Below are positions 8,534 through 17,246 of a stretch of DNA of 64,000 bases, piece by piece. The notes beneath the pieces were generated by a model. It saw only the letters and a program-made list of their open reading frames with translations. It had not been told where the DNA came from and did not search any database. This stretch comes from Limihaloglobus sulfuriphilus (GTDB lineage: Bacteria; Planctomycetota; Phycisphaerae; Sedimentisphaerales; Sedimentisphaeraceae). Both the position numbers and the translations under genes were made by a program. Position 1 is the stretch's first letter. Each line of letters begins with the position of its first letter. Where the stretch lies: positions 3,100,001-3,164,000 of the forward strand of contig NZ_CP019646.1 of assembly GCF_001999965.1 (NCBI RefSeq), in the 5' to 3' direction.

Positions 8534-9916
8534 TTATTTACTCTTTTTGTAATTCTGCCACGCCGCAAAACCGCCAATCAGGATAAAGATATGGGTATAT
8601 CCCTGTCCTTTGAGGTAGCTGCCGGCGATATTGGCACGGTAACCGGATTGGCATACAACAGTTACGTGTGTATCTTTCTTGTAGCCAAGCTGGTCGGGAC
8701 CGTTTTTGATTAGCTCGTTAATCGGCATATGCTCTGAGCCTTCGACGTAGCCGTTTTTGCGTTCCTGGCCCGTGCGGACGTCGAGCACCTTGTGATCTTT
8801 GTACTTATCCAGCACATGAATCAGGCTCTCAACACTGAGCTGGGGCAGATAATTCAGCGGCTTGCCCCTGGAAGCCCAGGAACTTACGCCGTTATCGACA
8901 TAACCTATAATATTATCGTATCCGGCGCGCTGGAACTGCCAGATCGCATCCAGAGCGTCTGCCTTGTTCTCGGCCAGGGTAATCAGCTCTTTATCCGCCG
9001 GCACAATTGCGCCGAGCCAGTTGACCGAATTGGGCGAGAGCCCGATATTCAATGAGCCGTACACAAACGCCGCACCGAAGGATGTCTGCTTGCGGATATC
9101 CACAAGGACAGCACCTTTATTCACGGCGTCTTCCACGTGGTCCAGTGTCATCTTGACCGGTTCGAGGCTCTCGCTGATCAGCGACGGCCCCTGGCGGTTC
9201 TTATCCACCATACACATGAAATTTGACGGGCGAAGCTCAAACTCACCCGCCATGACATCATGAAACTCCTCGAACGACATACTCAAAAGTTTGTTATGTC
9301 TGCGTTCGAAGCCTAATGTTGTCATAGGTTTAGCGCTCATTCCCTTGCCGCACAGTGAGCCCTGGCCGTGTGAGGGGTAAATCTCTGTCCAGTCCGGGTA
9401 GCTGCCCAGCTTGTTGTAAAGGCTCTCGTATAGGTTTTTGATCTGCTGCTCGAGAAGATCCTCTCCCGCCAGATCCGGCCTGCCGATATCGCCTACAAAG
9501 AGAACATCGCCGGTGAGAATACCGAATGGCTCCTCGCCCCGGGCAAGGTCGGTAACCGCCAGCGATATCGAGTTGGGTGTATGCCCGGGCGTATAAATCG
9601 CTTCCAGGCTGGCATTTCCGAACTTGAACACATCGCCTTCCTTTACCGGCGTATGCTCGTATTCGGCTTCTGCCGCCGGGTGAATATATATCGGGGCTCC
9701 GGTTCGTTTGGCAAGCTCCTGGGTGCCGGTGATATGGTCGGCGTGAACGTGGGTGTCGAATATAGCAGTAATCCTGACGTTTTCCTTCTCCGCCATATCG
9801 ATATAACGCTCTACGTGGCGTTCGGGGTCAACCACGCACGCGGTGCCCGCACCCGGACAGCCGATAAGATAAGAGTAGCACCCAAGCCCGTTTACTTTAA
9901 ACTGCTCGAATAACAT
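8534..9916 (-). CDS. MBL-fold persulfide dioxygenase-like protein with two rhodanese domains
   Basis: Residues ~1-240 form a metallo-beta-lactamase fold of the ETHE1/persulfide dioxygenase type, with the metal motif THVHADH at 55-61 and GHTPNSIS and GDVLFVGDIGRPDL further on. Two rhodanese-like domains follow. The first (about 255-360) has no cysteine in the expected loop (YVDNGVSSW); the second (about 365-460) has the active-site loop VVCQSGYRA with Cys422. This layout matches CstB-like enzymes that oxidise protein or low-molecular persulfides. It lies 45 bp downstream of a peroxiredoxin gene, probably in one operon, suggesting a role in sulfide and oxidant handling. The ATG has GAGGA upstream. 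Exact substrate is not shown by the sequence. Confidence 0.88.
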   Translation of the reverse strand: MLFEQFKVNGLGCYSYLIGCPGAGTACVVDPERHVERYIDMAEKENVRITAIFDTHVHADHITGTQELAKRTGAPIYIHPAAEAEYEHTPVKEGDVFKFGNASLEAIYTPGHTPNSISLAVTDLARGEEPFGILTGDVLFVGDIGRPDLAGEDLLEQQIKNLYESLYNKLGSYPDWTEIYPSHGQGSLCGKGMSAKPMTTLGFERRHNKLLSMSFEEFHDVMAGEFELRPSNFMCMVDKNRQGPSLISESLEPVKMTLDHVEDAVNKGAVLVDIRKQTSFGAAFVYGSLNIGLSPNSVNWLGAIVPADKELITLAENKADALDAIWQFQRAGYDNIIGYVDNGVSSWASRGKPLNYLPQLSVESLIHVLDKYKDHKVLDVRTGQERKNGYVEGSEHMPINELIKNGPDQLGYKKDTHVTVVCQSGYRANIAGSYLKGQGYTHIFILIGGFAAWQNYKKSK

Positions 9917-9961
9917 AAATCTGTCCTCGTTTTAATGTTAGAGTTCTATCAGCGAAAACTT

Positions 9962-10612
9962 TTATTTTTCAAGAGGCTTGTGGCAGAACCACCAGTCGAA
10001 GTTTTCGTATTCGCTGCAGCGCTTGCCGGCTGTGTCCATATCGCTTGCCGGCGGCACGATGATCCGGTCGCCGATAAGTGCGTTGTTGGGCCAGTCTGCC
10101 GGAACAGCGCCCTGCTTGTCAGATACCTGAAGCGCCTTGACGGCACGGACGATCTCGTCCATGTTGCGGCCGACTTCCTGCGGGTAGTACATAATCAGGC
10201 GGATTTTACCTTCCGGATCAACGATAAATACCGCGCGGACAGTGTTGGTGCCTTTGCCCGGATGGAGCATTCCAAGTTTCATGGCGATTGAGTCGTTTGC
10301 CGCGACAATCGGGAACTGGATATCTATGTTAAGTGCTTCCTTGATCCACTGCACCCATTTGATGTGTGAGAAGACCTGGTCAACCGACATGCCTACAAGG
10401 TCACAGCCGATTTCATTGAACTGGTCGATTCTCGCCTGGAAAGCCGCGAATTCCGTGGTGCACACCGGTGTAAAGTCTGCCGGATGGCTGAAAAGTACAA
10501 ACCATTTACCCTTTTTATCCCCGGGAAGACTCATCGGCCCGTGGGTTGTTTTGACGTCTAACTGCGGGAAATCATCTCCGAGCAAGGGCATGTTTGTTTT
10601 GCATTCTTCCAT
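9962..10612 (-). CDS. 1-Cys-type peroxiredoxin (Prx6 family)
   Basis: The peroxidatic site [13 protein letters not shown] places the catalytic Cys at residue 51, and the C-terminal extension with [15 protein letters not shown] is typical of the Prx6/AhpC-TSA group, 216 residues in all. Extra cysteines near the C-terminus ([16 protein letters not shown]) may act as resolving residues. The frame is open to 10627, but the ATG at 10612 has GAGGAG at ideal spacing. It reduces peroxides and organic hydroperoxides in the cytoplasm, and is the first gene of an apparent pair with the MBL-rhodanese gene. Confidence 0.92.
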   Translation of the reverse strand: MEECKTNMPLLGDDFPQLDVKTTHGPMSLPGDKKGKWFVLFSHPADFTPVCTTEFAAFQARIDQFNEIGCDLVGMSVDQVFSHIKWVQWIKEALNIDIQFPIVAANDSIAMKLGMLHPGKGTNTVRAVFIVDPEGKIRLIMYYPQEVGRNMDEIVRAVKALQVSDKQGAVPADWPNNALIGDRIIVPPASDMDTAGKRCSEYENFDWWFCHKPLEK

Positions 10613-10688
10613 TGTAATTCTCCTCATGAATTTTAATAATTATAAATATATGTAAACTTTAGTCCTATAAATAATATCAGTATTTGGA

Positions 10689-10717
10689 ATTTAAACAAAT
10701 CATAACATTTAAGTCAA
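10689..10717 (-). promoter_or_regulatory. Candidate promoter of the peroxiredoxin operon
   Basis: On the minus strand TTGACT (10717-10712) and TTAAAT (10694-10689) are 17 bp apart. The -35 and the next bases (TTGACTTAAAT) are identical to those of the S10 promoter. The -10 is weak, so this is tentative. Confidence 0.4.
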
Positions 10718-10974
10718 CATAAAATTATAGAGGTAAATTTTATAAAATCACCATTCTTAATATAATTACATGTCTGCAAATAACTTGCAAATAGGAATAA
10801 AAACTATTTAATTGATAGAGTTTTTATATTTTTTCAATACCCTAAACTTAAATCACAAAAGATGGCATCTTTATCCGGGCAGAAAAGATGTAAAAAATTC
10901 GTAACTATTTTCTTCGGAACTCAGTGGCAACATAAGCGCGACACCGCTTTTGAGAATATTGTTTGTACCGGCGT

Positions 10975-10997
10975 AGAGACGTATTGCATACGTCTCT
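10975..10997. repeat. 23-bp palindrome, family member 1
   Basis: Perfect 10-bp arms AGAGACGTAT and ATACGTCTCT enclose TGC. The same palindrome with the spacer complemented recurs at 59446-59468, and a variant is at 11042. Confidence 0.7.
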
Positions 10998-11041
10998 TTA
11001 ACTAAATAAACGTTCTTAAATCCATTTGCGATCGAAAGTTG

Positions 11042-11064
11042 AGAGCCGCATGCAATGCGGCTCT
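11042..11064. repeat. 23-bp palindrome, family member 2
   Basis: Arms AGAGCCGCAT and ATGCGGCTCT enclose GCA. Arm and spacer lengths equal those of the copy at 10975, with compensatory changes (A to C and T to C against the matching positions), which suggests selection for the hairpin or palindrome. Confidence 0.65.
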
Positions 11065-11201
11065 ACTGGGCAAAGAATATCAGAGGTTTTTAATTCCTTT
11101 TACATTTAGCCGCAGGAATGTGAAATTAAATATAAATTTTGGGCTTGCAAAACTTCAAGCCATTGACATAATACTAACAGTTCTTTTTAAAATTGAATCA
11201 T

Positions 11202-11448
11202 GTCTCCAGGACAAGGCCGTTATGGTCTTGCACGAGGGAACACGGTTAGAATCCGTGGCGGACGCGCCGCTGTATTCGCTTTCCGGTCTAAATGAAACGT
11301 CAATCAATGCGATTGACCAGTTCAGGCCGGCGAATCGGGCGAGAAACCACTGTTGGCAACTTGTTTTATTTGATTAACTTAAACACAACAAGCTGCGAGC
11401 GGGAAGGTGCCCGATATTGAAGCGTAAGTCAGAAAACCTGCCTGAGAC
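11202..11448 (+). ncRNA. Cobalamin (B12) riboswitch aptamer
   Basis: The conserved core is present: GAGGGAACACGGTTAGAATCC, the CGCGCCGCTGT element, and the B12 box AGTCAGAAAACCTGCC at about 11427-11442. GTCTC (11202-11206) and GAGAC (11444-11448) can close the P1 stem. The class senses adenosyl- or methyl-cobalamin and acts on transcription or translation. An intrinsic terminator follows at 11545, which fits transcription control. No recognised B12 uptake or synthesis gene lies downstream: the next gene on this strand is at 18.2 kb and the next gene at all is convergent. Confidence 0.85.
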
Positions 11449-11544
11449 AGAATACTTGTATATGGTTCTCGCGCTATGGAGCCTGGTATTGATCTTTTTA
11501 ACCTCTATCCCTGTATTGCGGGGCCGGAGGAAAACAAGCAGATT

Positions 11545-11582
11545 AAAAGCCGTCATCCAGTGCGTGATGACGGCTTTTTTTA
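11545..11582. terminator. Intrinsic terminator downstream of the riboswitch
   Basis: A perfect 9-bp stem, GCCGTCATC (11549-11557) with GATGACGGC (11566-11574), is flanked by AAAA on the left and T7 on the right, so it can work in both directions. On plus it is the likely expression platform or end of the riboswitch transcript; on minus it lies about 130 bp beyond the SYLF lipoprotein stop. Confidence 0.8.
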
Positions 11583-11708
11583 TTGTCATTTACGCGGCCT
11601 TTTACCAGCCGCTTTATGAACCTTTTTACCTTACCATACTTTACTTAGTTAGCCGGATTACTGCTGTCCTTTTATACCCCAGGGCAGCAGTGATTCGCTG
11701 ACAAAACA

Positions 11709-12275
11709 TCAATTCAGCTCACCGTCTTTCCAGTATTTTGTGCCTGTTACAGTGGCCTGGAGTGCAAGTCCGGTCTCTGTAAGTGAGTACGCGCTTATGC
11801 CTTTGCCGACCGCTCCGTGGGCGCTGCCTTCGCCGCCTTTATCGCCGGACTTGGCCGCCGCGTCGGCGTGGCCGCCGAACTCCCAGCCCTTTTCAATAAA
11901 GCTGTTGAGCGTCTCGTCGTCGTGGAAAATCAAAAGAAGCCTGAAATCTTTGGCTCCCAGACCCAGGCCGAAACCGCCCATACCCATTTTCATGTATGTC
12001 TTCTCACGTGTATCGTTATCGGTTACAACCCCGTAACCGCCGCCGGCACTTGCGAAGATGAGATTGATGTTGATGTTGCTGAACACGCCGTAGCCCTCTG
12101 CTTTTTCAACACGTTCTTTGATACCCGCGTCTTCCTGGTAGAATTTAGAAAGAGCTTCCTGTTCCATGGAGATGATTGAGCTTTTTCTCTCGCTGACTGT
12201 GCCCTTTGGCGAGCCGCAACCGGCGAAGACGAGAATAAAACCTGTAATTAAGATAACTGTTATTACTTTTTTCAT
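11709..12275 (-). CDS. SYLF (Ysc84-type) domain lipoprotein
   Basis: The 188-residue protein begins with a lipoprotein signal, lipobox VFAGC with Cys20. The rest is a SYLF/DUF500 domain: residues 60-75 GYGVFSNININLIFAS, then AGGGYGVVTDNDTREKTYMKM and the FGLGLGAKDFRLLLIFHD block. The family binds lipids; in bacteria the members are usually exported lipoproteins of unknown function. It stands alone, convergent with the riboswitch transcript, so read-through of that RNA would be antisense to it. Confidence 0.85.
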   Translation of the reverse strand: MKKVITVILITGFILVFAGCGSPKGTVSERKSSIISMEQEALSKFYQEDAGIKERVEKAEGYGVFSNININLIFASAGGGYGVVTDNDTREKTYMKMGMGGFGLGLGAKDFRLLLIFHDDETLNSFIEKGWEFGGHADAAAKSGDKGGEGSAHGAVGKGISAYSLTETGLALQATVTGTKYWKDGELN

Positions 12276-12349
12276 TATTGGTTCCTGTGTAAAATATTAT
12301 GGATATTATTTCCAGCCGAAACGGCTAACCAGCATACTTATGAGAAACA

Positions 12350-12388
12350 AAAAAAACCTGTCACAACAACAATATAACTTGTGTCATA
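12350..12388 (-). terminator. Probable terminator of the sulfatase operon
   Basis: On the minus strand TGACACAA pairs with TTGTGACA apart from one A/A mismatch, and GG plus a T8 run follow. It is 22 bp beyond the stop of the last operon gene. Confidence 0.45.
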
Positions 12389-12410
12389 ACACTACACAGA
12401 TGCTGGTACT

Positions 12411-13427
12411 TTATAAACTATTATCATTAAGCCATTCTGTTGACATCATCGCAAAATCATAGAAATCTACAATACAGTCTGGCTCACCCGTAGGCCCTGA
12501 TATATCTGCTCTATAGTTAAGTAACTTATCGTGCACATCATAGCAAGATAAAAGATAGAAATTCCATTTATCTCCCACTGTTAACAGCTCGGTCCCATCA
12601 TCTGAACCCGTTGAATCATAGGTATCTACCCTCCAGTAACACCTTTCACTCGGGAAAACATAATCAAAAGGGATTTGGACAGACGTAACGGACTGTTTAT
12701 CAACGAGTTTCACTGCATTCTGCATATCAAAACTATTACTGCCCCACACATCAACTTTAATCACACCATCAGGGTTGACTGGTTCGGGATTTGTCCAGCT
12801 TAACAACTCTCCCATCTGATTAAGCGTAAGCTGCGAATTATTAGCTGGAAATGGGCTAGTTGCCTTGTTGGGTTCAATCAAGGTTACAGCATCAATCTGG
12901 TAATGTCCAGGACAACGAAGCCCTGAGTCATCTGCAATACGGAATGCTAAATTGATATACGCAGCCTCTGGCTTTATTATATTATAATCTAAGTTATATA
13001 CATGATACTCACCATCTTTAGGGACATCATAATATGAAGTTGAATCAGTCCTTAGCCATTGACTTTCTGAATCAAATTCAGCGATAGTAAAACGCAGATA
13101 AGTATCGCCGTCAGATATTTTTTTTGCAGCAAACGAAATCTTAATTCTACTGCCGGTAACATTTAGCCTGTTACCGATAGCCCTGTCAAGACCAAAATCT
13201 GCTCCAGGTATCGCAGCATCAAAGGCAAGTATTTGCATGGAAACCGCCTGCAAACCTTCATAGGCATCATCGGTAATTGTGAATACACCCTCGCAACCTT
13301 CACCAACGGCAAAGGTCCTCCAATCCGTAAAGCCACTCTCAAAGCTGCCATTTGTCAGATTATATGCGAACATATAACTGACCGTAATGCATGAAATTAA
13401 CACAAAAAATATTACTCTGTTATTCAT
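12411..13427 (-). CDS. Secreted protein with binding-type domain, Fn3-like segment and dockerin-like tail
   Basis: A signal peptide (residues 1-21) is followed by a ~170-residue beta-rich domain starting NGSFESGFTDWRTFAVGEG. The domain is clearly shared with the sulfatase at 13428 and the PEP-CTERM protein at 17247. After a Pro/Asn linker (SPFPANNSQ) comes an Fn3-like region with SERCYWRVDTYD. The C-terminus, PDCIVDFYDFAMMSTEWL, resembles the Asp-rich dockerin-type repeat common in this group. No catalytic domain is seen, so a substrate-binding or surface-anchoring role is likely. It starts directly after the sulfatase stop (TAGATG), so the two are translationally coupled. Confidence 0.75.
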   Translation of the reverse strand: MNNRVIFFVLISCITVSYMFAYNLTNGSFESGFTDWRTFAVGEGCEGVFTITDDAYEGLQAVSMQILAFDAAIPGADFGLDRAIGNRLNVTGSRIKISFAAKKISDGDTYLRFTIAEFDSESQWLRTDSTSYYDVPKDGEYHVYNLDYNIIKPEAAYINLAFRIADDSGLRCPGHYQIDAVTLIEPNKATSPFPANNSQLTLNQMGELLSWTNPEPVNPDGVIKVDVWGSNSFDMQNAVKLVDKQSVTSVQIPFDYVFPSERCYWRVDTYDSTGSDDGTELLTVGDKWNFYLLSCYDVHDKLLNYRADISGPTGEPDCIVDFYDFAMMSTEWLNDNSL

Positions 13428-15566
13428 CTACTGCCCCTCAACCTCTAAAAAAGGATTATTGCAATCCTCTAACATGGGATCATTGCAATCTCCCCATTGT
13501 TCAAAAAGCAATTGAAGGTCGGAAAGATCAACTTTTCCATCTCTTTGACCTTCTACACCTGTAATATCACTTATATAGCTGTTTTTCGGCCAAGGATAGA
13601 CCTCAACTCCGGCCCCAGTTCCTTCTTTGGGGGCTGTAGTCCATGGATTGTCATCTGCCCAGCTCTCAAGCGCATCAGTTAAAGTCTCTACGATATCAGG
13701 ATTTTCTTCTGCTAAATTTTTGGTTTCTGCCGGATCCTCAACAATATCATATAGAGCTACCCTGCTGCCATCCTGATTCATCAGCAATTTCCATTGCCCT
13801 AAACGAATAGCCATTGCCGGGGAATAATCAATAAATTTCCCTTTAACCGGTGTCCGTATCTCCCACATAAGAGGCTCTCTACTTAATATCGGTGTTCCCA
13901 ATACTGCCGCTGAAACATCCTCGCCATCAAGCTGCTGTGCTATCTCTTCTGCCACATCAATTTCTGCGATTTTGCAGGCTGTCGCCAACCAGTCCAAACC
14001 TGAGAAAATTGTTGTATTATCTACATTTCCTGCAGGAATATGCCCGGGCCATCGCATAATAAGAGGCGTCCGAATACCGCCTTCATAAAGACTTGATTTA
14101 CGCCCTCTAAAAGGGCCTGTACTGCCAACACTGCTATAAGAAGATTTATTATAGGCACATATATACTCTGGCCCATTATCACTCAAAAATGCTACCAAAG
14201 TACATCCGTCAATACCGAGTTGCGTGAGCCTGTTCATAAGCCGTCCAATTTGAGCATCCATATTAGAGACCACAGAGTAGTAAACCTTCATAGCTCCCTT
14301 ATGGTTTTTTCCTGTTGAACCAACAGGCATAAGATTATCATACTGAGCAAGTTGACTAAGTGTAGGGTTGAGAGGCGCACCAGGGTCTGAAAGCCAAATA
14401 TTTAAATAAAAGAAATCATCTTTATTCTGCTCAATAAAGTTTATAGCCTCATCAATAATAAGCTCAGAAGAATACGGCTGAAAAGTATCATCATTCCAGT
14501 TAGGATCATTCTCTCGAAGAGCTTGCCAATCATCCCTCACCCAGCTTGATTTGCCTCCTATTGGATTAAATCCCCCCTTACACCTATATGTGTCTATACC
14601 ATAAGCTGTTGGAGCTGGGGCGTTATCGGTTTGTCCAAGATACCACTGCCCGAAATGCCCTGTTTTGTAGCCGGCACTTTTAAAGAGTGATGTTACTGTT
14701 GGTACTGAGGTGGTAAGAAAATCCGGCATACCATAATTGGCATTGGCTGCTTCATCAGAAAATGTTTCATGAATGCGGAATTTGGCCGGGTATTGCCCCG
14801 TCATAAGCCCGACCCTTGCTGGCGATGAAGCAGTTGCACTGCTGTAAAAATTAGTGAAAGAAATACCGCTATGCGCCAACTGGTCGATGTTAGGCGTATT
14901 TATGAGGTTGTGACCAAAGAAGCCGGTATCTCCCCAGCCCATATCATCGGCCACTATCTGTATTATATTTGGTCTTCTATCAACCGGTTGGGTGCTAACC
15001 TCCTTTACGCTAACAGCATCAAGGTAATACTTGCCGGTACATTTGAGTCCGTTTTCAATGATACGAAATCCAATATTAACATACACTGAATTGCTTGAAA
15101 TCCTGTTATATTCAACTGTAAAAAGATGGTAATTCGCATCAAAAGGCACTTCAAAACTATAATTGGTGTTGGTTCCAGTCCAATTTTTATCTGCATCAAA
15201 CTCAGAGACAGTAAGCTGTATTTTACTGCCGTTATCAAGCATTTTCTTTGCAGCAAATGTAATTTCAAGACGATCTTTACCTGTAAAATCCAACTTTCCG
15301 GTACCAGGGTCTTTGGGGCTTCTGTCAATAGCGAAATCCTGAGCCAGAGGATTTGTAATATATGTTACATGCATTGAAGCGGCATTTTCACCATCATAGC
15401 TGTCTGTGACTATTTCAAAAGTTGCTTGGGCCCCGCCAACAGCAAATTTTCGCCAATCAGTAAAACCGTCTTCAAAACTGCCATTAGTCAGCATTTCTGC
15501 TGTCAAAGAAGAAGACACAAACAATATTAAAAAAGCAAGACACGTATTTATTTTCTTTATTTTCAT
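13428..15566 (-). CDS. Secreted sulfatase (Ser-type) with N-terminal binding domain and dockerin-like tail
   Basis: The signal peptide (1-23) precedes the shared domain (24-190, NGSFEDGFTDWRKFAVGG). A formylglycine-dependent arylsulfatase domain runs from about 198 to 640, with the metal site VADDMGWGD and the nucleophile motif S-S-P-A-R at 247-251. The modified residue is therefore Ser, which needs an anaerobic radical-SAM maturase (anSME); none is in the window. The C-terminus RDGKVDLSDLQLLFEQW is dockerin-like. The frame is open to 15608, but the ATG at 15566 has AAAGG upstream and starts the signal peptide. It probably desulfates an algal or host polysaccharide outside the cytoplasm. Confidence 0.9.
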   Translation of the reverse strand: MKIKKINTCLAFLILFVSSSLTAEMLTNGSFEDGFTDWRKFAVGGAQATFEIVTDSYDGENAASMHVTYITNPLAQDFAIDRSPKDPGTGKLDFTGKDRLEITFAAKKMLDNGSKIQLTVSEFDADKNWTGTNTNYSFEVPFDANYHLFTVEYNRISSNSVYVNIGFRIIENGLKCTGKYYLDAVSVKEVSTQPVDRRPNIIQIVADDMGWGDTGFFGHNLINTPNIDQLAHSGISFTNFYSSATASSPARVGLMTGQYPAKFRIHETFSDEAANANYGMPDFLTTSVPTVTSLFKSAGYKTGHFGQWYLGQTDNAPAPTAYGIDTYRCKGGFNPIGGKSSWVRDDWQALRENDPNWNDDTFQPYSSELIIDEAINFIEQNKDDFFYLNIWLSDPGAPLNPTLSQLAQYDNLMPVGSTGKNHKGAMKVYYSVVSNMDAQIGRLMNRLTQLGIDGCTLVAFLSDNGPEYICAYNKSSYSSVGSTGPFRGRKSSLYEGGIRTPLIMRWPGHIPAGNVDNTTIFSGLDWLATACKIAEIDVAEEIAQQLDGEDVSAAVLGTPILSREPLMWEIRTPVKGKFIDYSPAMAIRLGQWKLLMNQDGSRVALYDIVEDPAETKNLAEENPDIVETLTDALESWADDNPWTTAPKEGTGAGVEVYPWPKNSYISDITGVEGQRDGKVDLSDLQLLFEQWGDCNDPMLEDCNNPFLEVEGQ

Positions 15567-15595
15567 GACTAGATTTTCTACCTTTACTGATTCAT

Positions 15596-17092
15596 CTATT
15601 CCGGCCATGGATATTCTTTAGGACCCTGCCCGACATTTGCTAAAGGAGCCTTAGTCCACGGATTTGAATTAGACCAGGCCAGCAATTGTTGTGATAATGA
15701 GCTCGCAATATCAGGATATTTATCAGCAACGTTATTCACTTCAAGGGTATCTGATAGAATATCATATAACTCTAAACGGCTGCTATCCTGATTTACAAGT
15801 AATTTCCACTGTTTCCAACGAATTGCCAAGGCGGGCGAACGAGCAGAATAATCCCCGTTAGCCATACCTCTTATCTCCCACATTACAGGCTTTCGCTCTT
15901 CTATTGGCGTACCAAACCACGCCTGAGAAACATCGATGCCATCAAATTTTTCTGTAATTTCTTGAGGCAAGTCAATCTCAGCAATTTCGCACATTGTTGG
16001 CAATAAATCTGAACCAGCCATTAAAGTTGTATCGTCAACAATTCCCTTAGGTGTATGCCCTGCCCAGCGAACAATCAAAGGGGTCCTTATGCCGCCATCG
16101 TACAAGGTGTGTTTTTGGCCTCTAAAGGGTCCCGGCGTACCAACACCGCTATGGGCAGCCTCTCCAATACCAATACAAATGTATTCCGGACCATTATCAC
16201 TTGTAAAGGTTATTATCGTATCATTATCAAGCCCAAGCCGTTTGATTTTATTTAAAATTCGACCAATTTGTTTATCCATATTGGTAATAACTGAATAGTA
16301 CACAGCTTCTGCGCTTTTAAAATTATCGCCTTCTGGAGCATCAGGGTTATATTCTTTATATTCTTCCATCTGCCCAAGTGTAGGATTTAGCTGAGCGTGT
16401 GGATCTGTAAACCACAGATTAAGGCAGAAAGGTTCATCTTTAAACTCCTCGATAAACCTAACTCCCTCATCAATTATCAACTCTGTCGAATATGGCTGCC
16501 AGTCATCATCATCCCAGCCATCTACGCGCTCACGGAGATGCTGCCAGTCTTGTGGTGTCCAAACCGGCCCTCCGCTGTGTCCAAAATCTTGCCTGCGGCG
16601 ATATTGATCGATTCCATATTCACTTGGAGGCGGTGCATCTGGAGTATGCCCAAGGTGCCATTTTCCAAAATGACCTATCTTATAACCATTATCATTGAAG
16701 ATTTTCATCATATTTGGAGCATCCGTAGGCAGGTAATCTATCATATCATTTAAGATATTGACTTCTGGATTACCGCTTAACCCCCCCCAGACCCTGTAAC
16801 TTGCAGGAAACTGACCAGTTACAATGCCAACTCTTGACGGTGAACAGCTTGGTCCATTGACATAGAAATTAGTGAACGATATTCCTTCTCTTGCCATCTT
16901 GTCAAGGTAGGGTGTTTTTACTTTACTATGTCCAAAACATGCGATATCGCCCCATCCCATATCATCTGCCAGGATATGTATAAAATTAGGTTTTCTGCCT
17001 GAAACCGCCTTGGCATCCGGCGCAGAAAATGCAGACGAAGAGGCTGACAAGACGGATAACGCTGATAATTTCAAGAAATCTCTTCGCAGCAT
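15596..17092 (-). CDS. Tat-exported sulfatase (Cys-type)
   Basis: The start MLRRDFLKLSALSV carries a twin-arginine motif, and GGAG lies 9 nt before the ATG at 17092; the longer open frame to 17173 has no such support. The sulfatase domain starts at KPNFIHILADDMGWGD and has the nucleophile motif C-S-P-S-R at 83-87, with SDNGPEYICIG and RWAGHTPKG further on. It is 498 residues without the N-terminal domain or tail of its neighbour. Protein similarity to the 13428 sulfatase is high across the catalytic domain, so the pair probably arose by duplication. It acts in polysaccharide desulfation. Confidence 0.9.
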   Translation of the reverse strand: MLRRDFLKLSALSVLSASSSAFSAPDAKAVSGRKPNFIHILADDMGWGDIACFGHSKVKTPYLDKMAREGISFTNFYVNGPSCSPSRVGIVTGQFPASYRVWGGLSGNPEVNILNDMIDYLPTDAPNMMKIFNDNGYKIGHFGKWHLGHTPDAPPPSEYGIDQYRRRQDFGHSGGPVWTPQDWQHLRERVDGWDDDDWQPYSTELIIDEGVRFIEEFKDEPFCLNLWFTDPHAQLNPTLGQMEEYKEYNPDAPEGDNFKSAEAVYYSVITNMDKQIGRILNKIKRLGLDNDTIITFTSDNGPEYICIGIGEAAHSGVGTPGPFRGQKHTLYDGGIRTPLIVRWAGHTPKGIVDDTTLMAGSDLLPTMCEIAEIDLPQEITEKFDGIDVSQAWFGTPIEERKPVMWEIRGMANGDYSARSPALAIRWKQWKLLVNQDSSRLELYDILSDTLEVNNVADKYPDIASSLSQQLLAWSNSNPWTKAPLANVGQGPKEYPWPE

Positions 17093-17246
17093 AGAGAAAA
17101 GCTCCAGATAATTATTAGAATAAGTGCGCAAAAACAAAATCAAAGGGTAACATACATTACCTCTGATGCGCATAAACAGTTTAAATTAAGACAATTAGAT
17201 AAAAGTAACTAATTATAGCGGAACAGATGTCACTTTGAGTGTTGCG

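Larger units (their letters stand above)
10718..11201. other. Intergenic stretch without a gene
   Basis: No credible ORF is seen. The left half is AT-rich; the right half holds two 23-bp palindromes (10975-10997 and 11042-11064). The cobalamin riboswitch starts right after. Confidence 0.6.

Noticed and set aside
11462-11701. 80-codon hydrophobic ORF downstream of the riboswitch as a real gene
   Set aside because: An intrinsic terminator lies inside it and no ribosome site precedes it, so it is not listed as a CDS; it is kept only as a possibility in the riboswitch finding.
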